From Photobacterium chitinilyticum (lineage in GTDB: Bacteria > Pseudomonadota > Gammaproteobacteria > Enterobacterales > Vibrionaceae): DNA of 64,000 bases. The position numbers and the translations under genes are program-made. The stretch is taken from contig NZ_RJLM01000006.1 in assembly GCF_004104355.1 (NCBI RefSeq), positions 62,001 to 126,000 on the forward strand, in the 5' to 3' direction. Shown here one piece after another: positions 8,670 through 17,150 of the stretch. Each line of letters starts with the position of its first letter. Position 1 is the first letter of the stretch. The notes under the pieces were generated by a model. The model was given only the letters and a program-made list of their open reading frames with translations, did no database searches and was not told the origin of the DNA.

Positions 8670-10037
8670 TTATTGTGCTAGAGAGTACCACTCATCGTAA
8701 AGGCTAACAGCCAAGTCTTTATTTTCGGTAAAGAAGTACGGGATGCTCTCATTATATGTACCTTCATAGAATACGGTGAAATCATCGTTGCCGAGTGTCG
8801 TTGGTTGGATCACCCAATCTTTACCTTCCATTACTTCAGTAATGATCATTTGGCCAGTATTCGAAATTGACCATTCTTGCTGCTTGGCTTTACCATCTTC
8901 GATGACATCAACGACATTCTTCGTTGGATCAAACTTCAGGGTAACAAATGTTGGTCTGGCTTTGCTGCCCGTTGAGTCATCCCAAAGGTGATAGAGTGTT
9001 TTACCCTTGAACATGGCTTCGGTAGCAGCTTGAGCGGTATAGCCGTTATCGATATTGGTCTCTGTGTAGAAAATCATGTCGTTATCAGCTGTGACTACCA
9101 AGGTGAAGGCATCACTCATATAGATAACCTCATCGAGCCCGTCGCTGCTTTTAAAGCCGTTACTGGTATAGGTGATTGGCCATTCTCCAATAACTTTGCC
9201 GCTGTCATCTAAGCCGTGAACTTCGGTGTCAGTAAACGTAGCGGTAATTAGTCCCTCTTTTTTAAAGTAGGCTTCGTTGGTGCTGATAGAGCTGAAGGTG
9301 TTACCAGTAAAGTGTTCTTTGACTGTTGGCGGCATTTCGGCTTTGTTTGCTGCGCCACTGTCGTCGAAGGTAATTAGAACATCATCCAGTTCATCACCGT
9401 TATTAACAGCAGTATCAACCACCGTAATGATTTCACTAGACTTCGTTAGTAGCTTACTAGAGTCGCCCTGAGACTCAGAAATGGTATTGCCTAGCTCTAA
9501 GGACAGAGAGCGGGCAACAGCATGGGCTTTTTTAGCTTCTTGCGCAACATCGGCGTTGGCTTTGCTCGCTACGTAGTCTCCGGCAATGACTGCTTCAGGT
9601 AAGTTCAGTTTTGCTGCAAGTTCTGGGAGAGACAGGTTTTCGATTGCCGCCAGTGTTGTGAATGGGGTGACAACATTTGAACCCGCTGCTGCTGTCATTT
9701 CGACAGTCTGGGTAAGGCGACCGCCCTTGTCGGTATCGTATGTCTTACCGGCGATGGCTCTTACAATCACAGGGAATTGGGTGTCTGCAGCGCTGATGGT
9801 GACTTCACCCTTGGCGTTGGTGAGTGAAGAAAGCTTTTCACCAGAGTCAGCAACACCATCTTTGTTGCGGTCGATGTATACTTCAGCGTCAACGAGGTAG
9901 CCGTCGATTGCTTTGATCACAGCCTGAGTGCTTTCGGTTGGGGCTGTATTACCGTTACCTGAATTACTGTCGCTGCCGCCGCCGCAACCAGTGAGAGCCA
10001 AAGCCACAGACGCTGCAAGTAAGCCAATTCTTTTCAT
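8670..10037 (-). CDS. Putative outer-membrane or periplasmic lipoprotein, unknown function
   Basis: A 455-residue protein with a signal peptide and lipobox ALTGC followed by a Gly/Ser/Asn-rich linker. Residues about 40-75 (IDGYLVDAEVYIDRNKDGV) look like a carboxypeptidase-regulatory or calcium-binding type module: DRNKDGVAD resembles a dockerin/EF-hand loop. The C-terminal half is unrecognised. It lies downstream of the kinase/sigma factor genes on the same strand, 162 bp after the sigma factor stop, so it may belong to their regulon; this is inference. Confidence 0.65.
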   Translation of the reverse strand: MKRIGLLAASVALALTGCGGGSDSNSGNGNTAPTESTQAVIKAIDGYLVDAEVYIDRNKDGVADSGEKLSSLTNAKGEVTISAADTQFPVIVRAIAGKTYDTDKGGRLTQTVEMTAAAGSNVVTPFTTLAAIENLSLPELAAKLNLPEAVIAGDYVASKANADVAQEAKKAHAVARSLSLELGNTISESQGDSSKLLTKSSEIITVVDTAVNNGDELDDVLITFDDSGAANKAEMPPTVKEHFTGNTFSSISTNEAYFKKEGLITATFTDTEVHGLDDSGKVIGEWPITYTSNGFKSSDGLDEVIYMSDAFTLVVTADNDMIFYTETNIDNGYTAQAATEAMFKGKTLYHLWDDSTGSKARPTFVTLKFDPTKNVVDVIEDGKAKQQEWSISNTGQMIITEVMEGKDWVIQPTTLGNDDFTVFYEGTYNESIPYFFTENKDLAVSLYDEWYSLAQ

Positions 10038-10199
10038 TTTGTTATTCCCTTATGGATCCGCTTCGGGTAGCGGATAGATACTGGTGTATTGTTATGCGAA
10101 AAAAGTACAGCTGTTCCGAGCGGCTATCAAGGGACGGAAAAGAGGCAAAAAACCACAATTTTTTGCCAAAAAAATTTAAGAAAATTGTTGGTAGGGGCG

Positions 10200-10763
10200 T
10201 TAAATCATTTTAGCCTGCAGCCAGCAGCGAGAGAATTTGAGGTCTTTTTCAATCAAACTGCTGCTGCATTGGAGAAGTTCGCTGATTTCCTGGTTTCTCA
10301 ATCCCAGTAAATACTTTAGCTTCAGTGCCTCCGACTGGCGAGGATAGTGCAGGCTGAAGTTATCCAGCATTTTGTTCATGCTTAGCATTTGTTCGAATCG
10401 ATTATCGTCATCGTGCTGAACGGCGGTGACTTGCTGTCTTTTTTTTGCGCTGAGGCTACGGGCGTGATCGACGAGGATTTGTCTCATGACTTTAGTTGCC
10501 ATCAGGTAAAACTGACGACGGTTCTCTATATGTGACATATCGGAACCTGCCAACTTGAGGTAAGCGTCGTGGATTAATGCAGTGGTATTGTTGATACAGT
10601 CACTGAGAACCTGATTGCTGTCACCGTACTTCTTGGCACTTCGTGCCCGTTCTTTTTGGGCAATGGATCGTAGTTGCAGGTAGGCAAACTGATACAGATC
10701 GGTTTCCGCTTGTTTATCGCCTGCATGCCATTGTTGAATTATGTCGGTGATATTATTGCTCAT
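10200..10763 (-). CDS. ECF-type RNA polymerase sigma factor, probably kinase-controlled (ECF43/EcfP-like)
   Basis: A 187-residue sigma factor with region 2 (residues about 10-100, including TALIHDAYLKL and FYLMATKVMRQILVDHAR) and region 4 (ALKLKYLLGLRNQEISELLQ). It starts 2 bp after the stop of the secreted-protein gene, and a kinase gene begins the same operon; there is no anti-sigma factor nearby. In the Vibrio parahaemolyticus EcfP/PknT pair, a Thr at the start of region 2.2 is phosphorylated to make the sigma factor active (established for that pair). T60/T61 sit at the matching place here. Control by the neighbouring kinase is inferred. Confidence 0.85.
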   Translation of the reverse strand: MSNNITDIIQQWHAGDKQAETDLYQFAYLQLRSIAQKERARSAKKYGDSNQVLSDCINNTTALIHDAYLKLAGSDMSHIENRRQFYLMATKVMRQILVDHARSLSAKKRQQVTAVQHDDDNRFEQMLSMNKMLDNFSLHYPRQSEALKLKYLLGLRNQEISELLQCSSSLIEKDLKFSRCWLQAKMI

Positions 10764-10765
10764 GG

Positions 10766-12232
10766 TTACGATTCCTGGCGTTGGTACTTTCTTAGCTCTG
10801 ATATTTGATGGGTTTGCGCCTGCTGATTACCGTTCTCATCAGTAACAATGCTTTGTTGTAAGCGGTAGAGTACACCTTGACCCCAGTTTGTTCCGCTCGG
10901 TAAATACTCCCAGCTGGTGTAACGCGTATTTGATGCTTCGTCGTACCATTTGACAGGGGCATTGAGCTGGGCGAGGCTAGCCTGCGCGTTGTTAGGGCTT
11001 AGCCACCACATGTCTCCATGTTGTTTTGTCACATTATTCTTGTATGCGCTCTGATTTGTCGGGCACTCAGTGCTGTTGGTTTTAGCGGAGAGTACCTCGC
11101 CTGCTTTTATCCATAAGCACTGATTAGAAATATCGGTATTATTGGCATAAAGCGTTTCAAGCCAGATCCCGTCAAAATTGATATGTTGGTTACTATCATC
11201 ATTAGAAGTGAACCAGATGTGTTCGGCACGGTTGGTGTGACGAACGGTCTCTTTTGGCCCCAGTCCTTGCGTTTTTTGCATTAACAGCTTGGTATGGGGA
11301 TCATAGTTAATTGCGACGGTACGGTATTTCCAGTCGCCTTCATCATCGTAGTCATCCACCGAAAAGCCGTTGAGATCACTTCTTGTACAGCCATTGGCTG
11401 CGCAACCTATGAGCCCGTCCCATCCATCAAACACCGAGATAGGCTCGAACATCATTTCTTTGTAGCGACGGCTATAGTTGAGCTCGCAGCTTGGCACTGA
11501 GTTATCAGTACTGCCGAAATAATCCCCCACATCCGGGTATTCATAAATGCCTTTGCGGGTGATCATGTAAGTCATGCTACCGATAGGACCGAAATAGTTG
11601 GGAGAAGACTTTTTTGCAACGTCATAGAAGCAGAGTTTTCCCTGCCAATCGCGTCTTTTAATGATTATATTCTTATATTTTACGTTTAATGGGTGCAGGA
11701 TTACTTCATTCGATGTGAAGTTTTTTTCGATATAAGATTGGCTTTCATCCAGATGCTGCGCGGCCTCTTTGACGGAAACCAGATCAAACCCAAGCACTTC
11801 TTGAGAGGTATCCAAAGCCAGTAAATTCACCTGTTTGAGTTTTTTCTGAAACTCAGGATCTGAGAGCGCTTTGCTGATCAGCAGAATTTCTTCGCGGTTT
11901 TCGGGCGTACTATCTAGAGATAGCAATAACCGCGTCATGTTTACGCTTCGACTTGGTGTTGTCGAGGCAAGTGTTGGTGTAATCACTTCTTGGCCTGAGA
12001 GCGTCGCGAGCGGGAAGGATGAATCGTCAGAGCCTAGAAAGAAAGTGATCACATCGCCCGTGTTGTATTGAAAGGCACCTTTATCAGTGAAGCCTTCCAG
12101 GCTGGAGCTGGTCTTATAGTAGAGCCCGGTTACCGGTGCGTCGATAAAATAGCCTGTCTGGATTTCAGAGCTTGCGAAAACGTTGCTGCAGGCGAGTGTT
12201 ATACCTGCAACGATAAAAGTCCGTTCAATCAC
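10766..12232 (-). CDS. Secreted protein of unknown function encoded between kinase and sigma factor
   Basis: A 488-residue protein read from a GTG at 12232 that overlaps the kinase stop (GTGA), with AAAAGGTT upstream; an ATG start at 12277 would place a long overlap in front of the signal peptide. The N-terminus (IERTFIVAGITLACSNVFA) looks like a cleaved signal. The next about 45 residues (FIDAPVTGLYYKTSSSLEGF) resemble a short beta module common at the start of vibrio and Shewanella surface lipoproteins. The remainder is unrecognised and rich in Trp and Cys. Position suggests it is the envelope partner of the kinase-sigma pair; no function is claimed. Confidence 0.7.
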   Translation of the reverse strand: MIERTFIVAGITLACSNVFASSEIQTGYFIDAPVTGLYYKTSSSLEGFTDKGAFQYNTGDVITFFLGSDDSSFPLATLSGQEVITPTLASTTPSRSVNMTRLLLSLDSTPENREEILLISKALSDPEFQKKLKQVNLLALDTSQEVLGFDLVSVKEAAQHLDESQSYIEKNFTSNEVILHPLNVKYKNIIIKRRDWQGKLCFYDVAKKSSPNYFGPIGSMTYMITRKGIYEYPDVGDYFGSTDNSVPSCELNYSRRYKEMMFEPISVFDGWDGLIGCAANGCTRSDLNGFSVDDYDDEGDWKYRTVAINYDPHTKLLMQKTQGLGPKETVRHTNRAEHIWFTSNDDSNQHINFDGIWLETLYANNTDISNQCLWIKAGEVLSAKTNSTECPTNQSAYKNNVTKQHGDMWWLSPNNAQASLAQLNAPVKWYDEASNTRYTSWEYLPSGTNWGQGVLYRLQQSIVTDENGNQQAQTHQISELRKYQRQES

Positions 12233-13596
12233 TGTGTAACCTTTTCTAAAGAATGTTGTTTGCAGTTGGGCTGACAATCTTGCTTGACCTGGCGTTTAGC
12301 GGGAACCGGGGTCATCATAGCCAGCAGCATTTTCTGTTTAATGTGTTGCGGTAAATCGGGGTTGGACAATATTCTTCGTCGAGTGAGCTCTAACATGGTT
12401 TGTACTGACATGAACTTGTTGACATCTCCTTTGCTATGAAACAGCAAGCTAGTGACTTCAAACATCATGTTTTCTGCGATTGTCTTTTCTTGTTCAAGCT
12501 GGTGGTTTTTCTGAACCAAAGCTACAGAAAACAGAACTGCGCTGAGAACGAGACTTGCACTGAGCGCGAGAGATACTGGACGTCGCTGTATCAGCTTTCT
12601 AGCAACATAGAATGGGAGGTGTGATTTCAGGCTAATTGGCCGCTTGGCTAGGATGTGCTCGATATCTGTCATGAACTCGATGACAGAGGCATAGCGTTTG
12701 TCGGGCTGATGCTGAGTTGCTTTGTGAATCACACAGTGTAAATCTGATTTCAAGAGAGAATGGGTATGCTGGTCTCCGATCATAAATAACAGCAGTTTGC
12801 CGAGAGAGAAGATATCGCTTTGGTTGGTTAGATAGGTACCGTTTTTCTGCTCCGGGCTGGCGAAGTATTTGCTGAATGCCAAGATAGCTGTCGTGTCTGA
12901 CGGTGATAGCTGTTGCTTTTGGGTAATATTGAAATCGAGCACTTTGGGAGCAAAAGTATCATCAATTAGTACATTTTCCGGTTTGATATCAGCATGAAGG
13001 ATCTGGTTTTGATGGGCATGTGAAATAGCCTGACAGATCTTGATGAACAGCTGTAATTTCTGACGCAATCTCAGAGATTTTGAGCCAATAACTTGGCGTA
13101 ATGTCTGCCCCTCGACTTTCTCCATCACGATATAGACATAGCCCTGATGCTCTCCGCCATCGAACACTTTAGCTACATAAGGGTGATTTAATCGGGCGAG
13201 TAGCTGCGCTTCTTGAAACAGAAAGGCTTTGCCGAGAACTTGTGTTAGAGATGGCTGAATAAATTTGATTGCCAGATGTTGTTCAAAAGTGTCATCGCAG
13301 CGTTCAGCTGCATAGACGATGCCCATTCCACCGCGGCCAATTTCATCCTGGATTTTGTACTTATCAATAAGGAGCTGGGAAAAACAGACGTCGTCAGTTA
13401 CAGCTTGCTGGGCATGATAGCCAAATAGCTCGGTTAGGTTCCCGTTGTCCATTGTATTCGCTGAGAGCAGAGGCTGAATTTTACGGTACAGATCAGGTTG
13501 TAGGCGTTTGAGCTCATCGATATAGCACTGCTGTTCTATCTCACTGAGATCCAGCAAATGATAGAAAATTTGAGTTGAACTGACGTTAGATTTCAA
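12229..13596 (-). CDS. Membrane-anchored Ser/Thr protein kinase (PknT-like)
   Basis: A 455-residue Hanks-type kinase. Seen: glycine loop IGRGGMGIVYA (87-97), catalytic K111, E129, catalytic loop HADIKPEN with D203 and N208, and metal-binding D221 in DFN. The usual HRD Arg is Ala and the DFG Gly is Asn, so it is a non-RD kinase. The first about 75 residues precede the kinase domain; a TM segment (about 344-365) leaves a C-terminal part of about 90 residues, presumably outside the membrane, ending in a Cys pair. It is first gene of the operon kinase-secreted protein-ECF sigma. Probable role: sensing envelope damage and phosphorylating the sigma factor (inference from EcfP/PknT). Confidence 0.87.
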   Translation of the reverse strand: MKSNVSSTQIFYHLLDLSEIEQQCYIDELKRLQPDLYRKIQPLLSANTMDNGNLTELFGYHAQQAVTDDVCFSQLLIDKYKIQDEIGRGGMGIVYAAERCDDTFEQHLAIKFIQPSLTQVLGKAFLFQEAQLLARLNHPYVAKVFDGGEHQGYVYIVMEKVEGQTLRQVIGSKSLRLRQKLQLFIKICQAISHAHQNQILHADIKPENVLIDDTFAPKVLDFNITQKQQLSPSDTTAILAFSKYFASPEQKNGTYLTNQSDIFSLGKLLLFMIGDQHTHSLLKSDLHCVIHKATQHQPDKRYASVIEFMTDIEHILAKRPISLKSHLPFYVARKLIQRRPVSLALSASLVLSAVLFSVALVQKNHQLEQEKTIAENMMFEVTSLLFHSKGDVNKFMSVQTMLELTRRRILSNPDLPQHIKQKMLLAMMTPVPAKRQVKQDCQPNCKQHSLEKVTQ

Positions 13597-14146
13597 GATA
13601 TTGATAGTTATATTTATTAATGATCATCTAGTTTATATAAAAATGCGATGGTATAAGCAACATTTATTTAGTTACTTCATGTGTTTACGCTTCGCCTTGG
13701 CTTCATTGGCAGAATCAGCATGATAAGTGATTAGTTTCATTTGTTGCGCTATTTAGCTTGAACTTATTGTGACCAAGTTAGCATTTCTGAATAAAAATAG
13801 TGAGTGGAGTATTTTTATTTGTTGAGAGAATATTCACTATTGACGAATCATTCGCTGAAAAATCATCATTCCGGGCAGGTTGCTGGATAGAGTACGGATA
13901 ATTACTCGTATAATGAATAATTGCTTCGCGGAGTAACCATGCCTAGTGAAATAGTATTTTGATACTTATCACATTACCGATAAAAGATTTCACCTACTAT
14001 AACGCCACTTTCATTAATTCTTCTTGAAAGATAATAATAGGCTAATAATAGGCCTTGATATCTTTGTTAAATATCATCTTGTTATAATAAAGATAATCAT
14101 ATAATTAAAACAATAACTCCAAATATAATATAGGAGATACGATCAT
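13597..14146. other. 550-bp intergenic region between divergent kinase and carbamate kinase genes
   Basis: AT-rich, no ORF with coding character. It must hold the promoters of both flanking genes. An exact tandem 11-bp repeat, TAATAATAGGC twice, lies at 14032-14053, about 95 bp before arcC. No convincing FNR, CRP or ArgR palindrome was found by eye. Confidence 0.6.
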
Positions 14147-15076
14147 ATGCGTATAGTATTAGCATTAGGTGGAAACGCACTTCTCGCTAGAGGTCAGGCA
14201 TTAACAGCTGAAAACCAACGTGAGAATATTAAAAATTCAGCAGCAAGTATTGCCGCTATTGCAAAAGAGCATGAAATTGTTGTTGTTCACGGCAATGGAC
14301 CGCAAGTTGGTTTATTAATGGAACAAAATTCGGCTTATCAAGAATATTCTCCAGAGACCACACCTTATCCAATGGATGTATTAGGTTCGCAAACTTGCGG
14401 AATGGTGGGGTATATGCTGCAGCAGGAACTACGTAATACTGATCCGTCGCTTGATATCGCTACTTTAGTAACTCAGACAGAGGTGAGTAAAGAAGATCCT
14501 GCATTTGCTAATCCGACCAAATTTGTCGGGCCAGTGTATACAGCAGAACGAGCAAAGGAAATCATGGCCGATTCATCAATGGTCTTTAAAGCCGATGGTG
14601 AGTACTATCGCCGTGTAGTGCCGTCTCCGATGCCGAAAGACATTGTCGAGCTGAAGCAAATCGAGACCTTGCTTAATGCTGGTAATCTCGTTGTTGCCTG
14701 TGGTGGTGGTGGCGTGCCAGTTTGTTTTGATGATGACCAGAGTACTGGAGTTGAGTGTGTCATAGATAAAGATCTTACCGCAGAGCTTCTGGCTGAGAAA
14801 ATTGATGCGGACTTATTTATTATTCTGACTGATGGTTCTATTTATCGAAACTATGGTAAAGAAGATCAAGCAGAGATGAAGAAGGCGACACCATCAGGTT
14901 TGGCTGAGTTTAATTTCCCTGCCGGTTCTATGGGACCAAAAATAGAAGCGGTATGTAAGTTCGTAGAAACAGGGCGTGGCAATTCAGCAATTGGTTCTCT
15001 CTTTGATTTAGAGAAAATTCTTATTAATGAAGCTGGTACCTTGGTAACGCAAGGCGAAGGTATAGTTTACTATTAA
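14147..15076 (+). CDS. arcC: Carbamate kinase
   Basis: Makes ATP from carbamoyl phosphate and ADP, releasing ammonia and CO2, usually as the last step of the arginine deiminase pathway. The length of 309 residues is standard. Seen: ALGGNALLARGQ at the N-terminus, VVVHGNGPQVG, the ACGGGGVPV loop, and near the C-terminus GSMGPKIEAVCKFVE. A good SD (AGGAGATACGATCAT) fixes the start. It stands alone: no arcA (deiminase), arcB (ornithine transcarbamylase) or arginine antiporter is in the window. Confidence 0.95.
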   Translation: MRIVLALGGNALLARGQALTAENQRENIKNSAASIAAIAKEHEIVVVHGNGPQVGLLMEQNSAYQEYSPETTPYPMDVLGSQTCGMVGYMLQQELRNTDPSLDIATLVTQTEVSKEDPAFANPTKFVGPVYTAERAKEIMADSSMVFKADGEYYRRVVPSPMPKDIVELKQIETLLNAGNLVVACGGGGVPVCFDDDQSTGVECVIDKDLTAELLAEKIDADLFIILTDGSIYRNYGKEDQAEMKKATPSGLAEFNFPAGSMGPKIEAVCKFVETGRGNSAIGSLFDLEKILINEAGTLVTQGEGIVYY

Positions 15077-15120
15077 TATACATCTGTATTAATTTATTTA
15101 ATATTTGAATGACTATATAT

Positions 15121-15157
15121 AGCCTCTGAAGTTTATTTGCTTTCGGAGGCTTTCTCT
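15121..15157 (+). terminator. Rho-independent terminator of arcC
   Basis: AGCCTC-T-GAAG pairs with CTTTC-GGAGGCT (15121-15152), followed by TTTCTCT. It lies about 45 bp after the arcC stop. Confidence 0.75.
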
Positions 15158-15187
15158 AAATAGCAGTATATTCAGCAATAGCCTATT

Positions 15188-16045
15188 CTAACCGCAAACA
15201 AACCATGAGTTTGCCGCAGCAGTAATATATGCCATCCTGTGCCAGTCTAGCTGTTCCAGAATTGGTGCGGTTCTGATATCTCCCCTTAATTTTGCCGTGG
15301 CGGCAACCTTTACTAAACCACTATCAACACTGTGCACTGTGCCTAGATAAGTATAACCGATAGCAGAATTTTCGGGACGGTTATAAAGACAGACGACAGA
15401 TCCGATATTGGTATAGATATATTGACTCTCTTCGTTCCAAAGTTCAGTGGCGATGGGTTCTTTTTGAGGTTGAGGCAGTTGCCCTAGTTCCGATGGGGTA
15501 ACTAGCTTTCGATATGGCGAATATGGCTGATAACCCAATATTTTTGCAGCTTCATACCATTCTTCCTGACTCGCTTCGGTATTCTCGATTACCTTCAAGG
15601 TGACAAACGGTCCATCGAGACACAGGTCGGCCCATAGTTCGGTACTGGATATTTTGGTATAGAAAATAGGCCTTTCATCGACAGTGTTGGGGTTATAAAC
15701 GCACCAGGTACCGGTATCTTGGTGGATAAGCTGGCCGACATTAGCATCGCAGACCCGTTTAGCCAATTGGTGGAATTCCTGAATGTCATTGCTGGCACTT
15801 TGTGGGGTATCGGCACAATATCGATAAGTGAAGGAGAAAGCACTTTTAGGATAGAACAGGCCTTTGTCTACAACCGCCCCATTGTTGCGCGTTTTGTTGA
15901 GAGAGATAAAGCTTTGGGCCGAATCATGAAAACGATACTCGCTTGAACTAAAAAATGATTCTGAGGTTGAGCTGCAGCCAACAAGTACTAATGCTGTTAT
16001 TAGGCTGAGAACGGAAGACTGGAATTGGCGGACATGCATATACAA
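15188..16045 (-). CDS. Putative lipoprotein, unknown function
   Basis: A 285-residue protein with a signal sequence and lipobox LVLVGC, followed by SSTSESFFSSSE. Several Cys residues lie in the mature part (YRYCADTP, KRVCDANVG, TWCVYNP, WADLCLDG). The C-terminal third (SVVCLYNRPENSAIGYTYLGTV) has the look of a small beta domain. I recognise no family. It starts at the first Met (16045) or at MHVRQ two codons later; the upstream bases give no clear SD. It is monocistronic and convergent with arcC. Confidence 0.65.
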   Translation of the reverse strand: MYMHVRQFQSSVLSLITALVLVGCSSTSESFFSSSEYRFHDSAQSFISLNKTRNNGAVVDKGLFYPKSAFSFTYRYCADTPQSASNDIQEFHQLAKRVCDANVGQLIHQDTGTWCVYNPNTVDERPIFYTKISSTELWADLCLDGPFVTLKVIENTEASQEEWYEAAKILGYQPYSPYRKLVTPSELGQLPQPQKEPIATELWNEESQYIYTNIGSVVCLYNRPENSAIGYTYLGTVHSVDSGLVKVAATAKLRGDIRTAPILEQLDWHRMAYITAAANSWFVCG

Positions 16046-16244
16046 CGATACCTGTAACCACTGTGCCGAATACGTTTAAGTATATAGGGAGAAGCAAAAT
16101 TAGGAGCGTTAATCCACTACGAGTGGCTCTCAGTTTTAAGTATCAAGACGATACGGATAACCACTAAACTGGGTAAGGCCACCTTGGATGGGTGGATGGA
16201 GTACTTCTGAATGAACGTGATTCTCTTGATGCTTAGGAGCCAAC

Positions 16245-17090
16245 ATGGGTGATATCTATGGTTTTGATGCTTTTTCCCCAAAGCAGATAGCTGAAAAAGT
16301 AGACAGTATAGGTGTCGTTAAAGCGCGTTTGCCACTGTTGTCGATGGTTATGCTGGGGATTCTCGCAGGTGCCTTTATAGGTCTTGGCGCACTGTATTTT
16401 GTTTTGGTTAAGTCCGATGCCAGCTTTAGTTTTGCAACAGGGCAGGTGCTGGGCGGATTGTCATTTTCATTGGGTCTGCTGTTAGTTGTTGTCGCGGGAG
16501 CAGAGTTGTTCACTGGTAACAATTTATTGGCGATGGCGTGGGCAGATAAAAAAATTACCACATCGGAGTTATTCAATAACTGGGTGGTTGTCTGCGGGGC
16601 GAATTTTATTGGTGCAACAGGCTTGGCTGTTCTCGTTTTCCTTTCTGGCCATACGGAACTAAATCAAGGGGCTATTGCCGAGCAGTATCTTAAGATAGCG
16701 GAAGCGAAATGCTCTTTACCGTTTTGGACTGCGTTTTTCCGCGGGGTATTGTGTAATGTGCTGGTTTGTATGGCGGTCTGGATGGCATTGGCCGGACGAA
16801 GTGTAATAGACAAAAGCGTCGCAATTATTTTTCCAATTTCAGCTTTTGTGGCTGCTGGTTTTGAGCACAGTATTGCGAATATGTATTTCATCCCTTTGGC
16901 AATGCTGATCAATGTATTTGGTGAAACAGGGGGAAGTACTGTGGCCGAGTCGGTTACCTTATTGGGCTTTATTGGAAATTTAATCCCAGTGATCTTGGGT
17001 AACCTTGTCGGGGGCAGTGTGTTGGTTGGCTTCGTTTATCATGTTATCTACCAGCGGGGCCAGACGCCGTCTAAGCCAGAAGATAAGTAA
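16245..17090 (+). CDS. FocA/NirC-family formate (or nitrite) channel
   Basis: A pentameric inner-membrane channel family; this member has 281 residues and six hydrophobic segments. Family signatures seen: GFDAFSPKQIAEKV at the N-terminus, GAELFTGN in the central loop, and AGFEHSIANMYFIP. Because the next gene is a formate dehydrogenase 60 bp downstream, formate is the likely cargo (inference). SD is TAGGAGCCAAC directly before the ATG. It opens an apparent four-gene operon. Confidence 0.9.
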   Translation: MGDIYGFDAFSPKQIAEKVDSIGVVKARLPLLSMVMLGILAGAFIGLGALYFVLVKSDASFSFATGQVLGGLSFSLGLLLVVVAGAELFTGNNLLAMAWADKKITTSELFNNWVVVCGANFIGATGLAVLVFLSGHTELNQGAIAEQYLKIAEAKCSLPFWTAFFRGVLCNVLVCMAVWMALAGRSVIDKSVAIIFPISAFVAAGFEHSIANMYFIPLAMLINVFGETGGSTVAESVTLLGFIGNLIPVILGNLVGGSVLVGFVYHVIYQRGQTPSKPEDK

Positions 17091-17150
17091 CAAACTGTCA
17101 GTAAAGCTTCAGGTTGGTAAGAGGTTGCTATACTCAGACCATTACTGGAT

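Noticed and set aside
14147-15076. A complete arginine deiminase operon
   Set aside because: Only arcC is present; no arcA, arcB or arcD-like gene is next to it.
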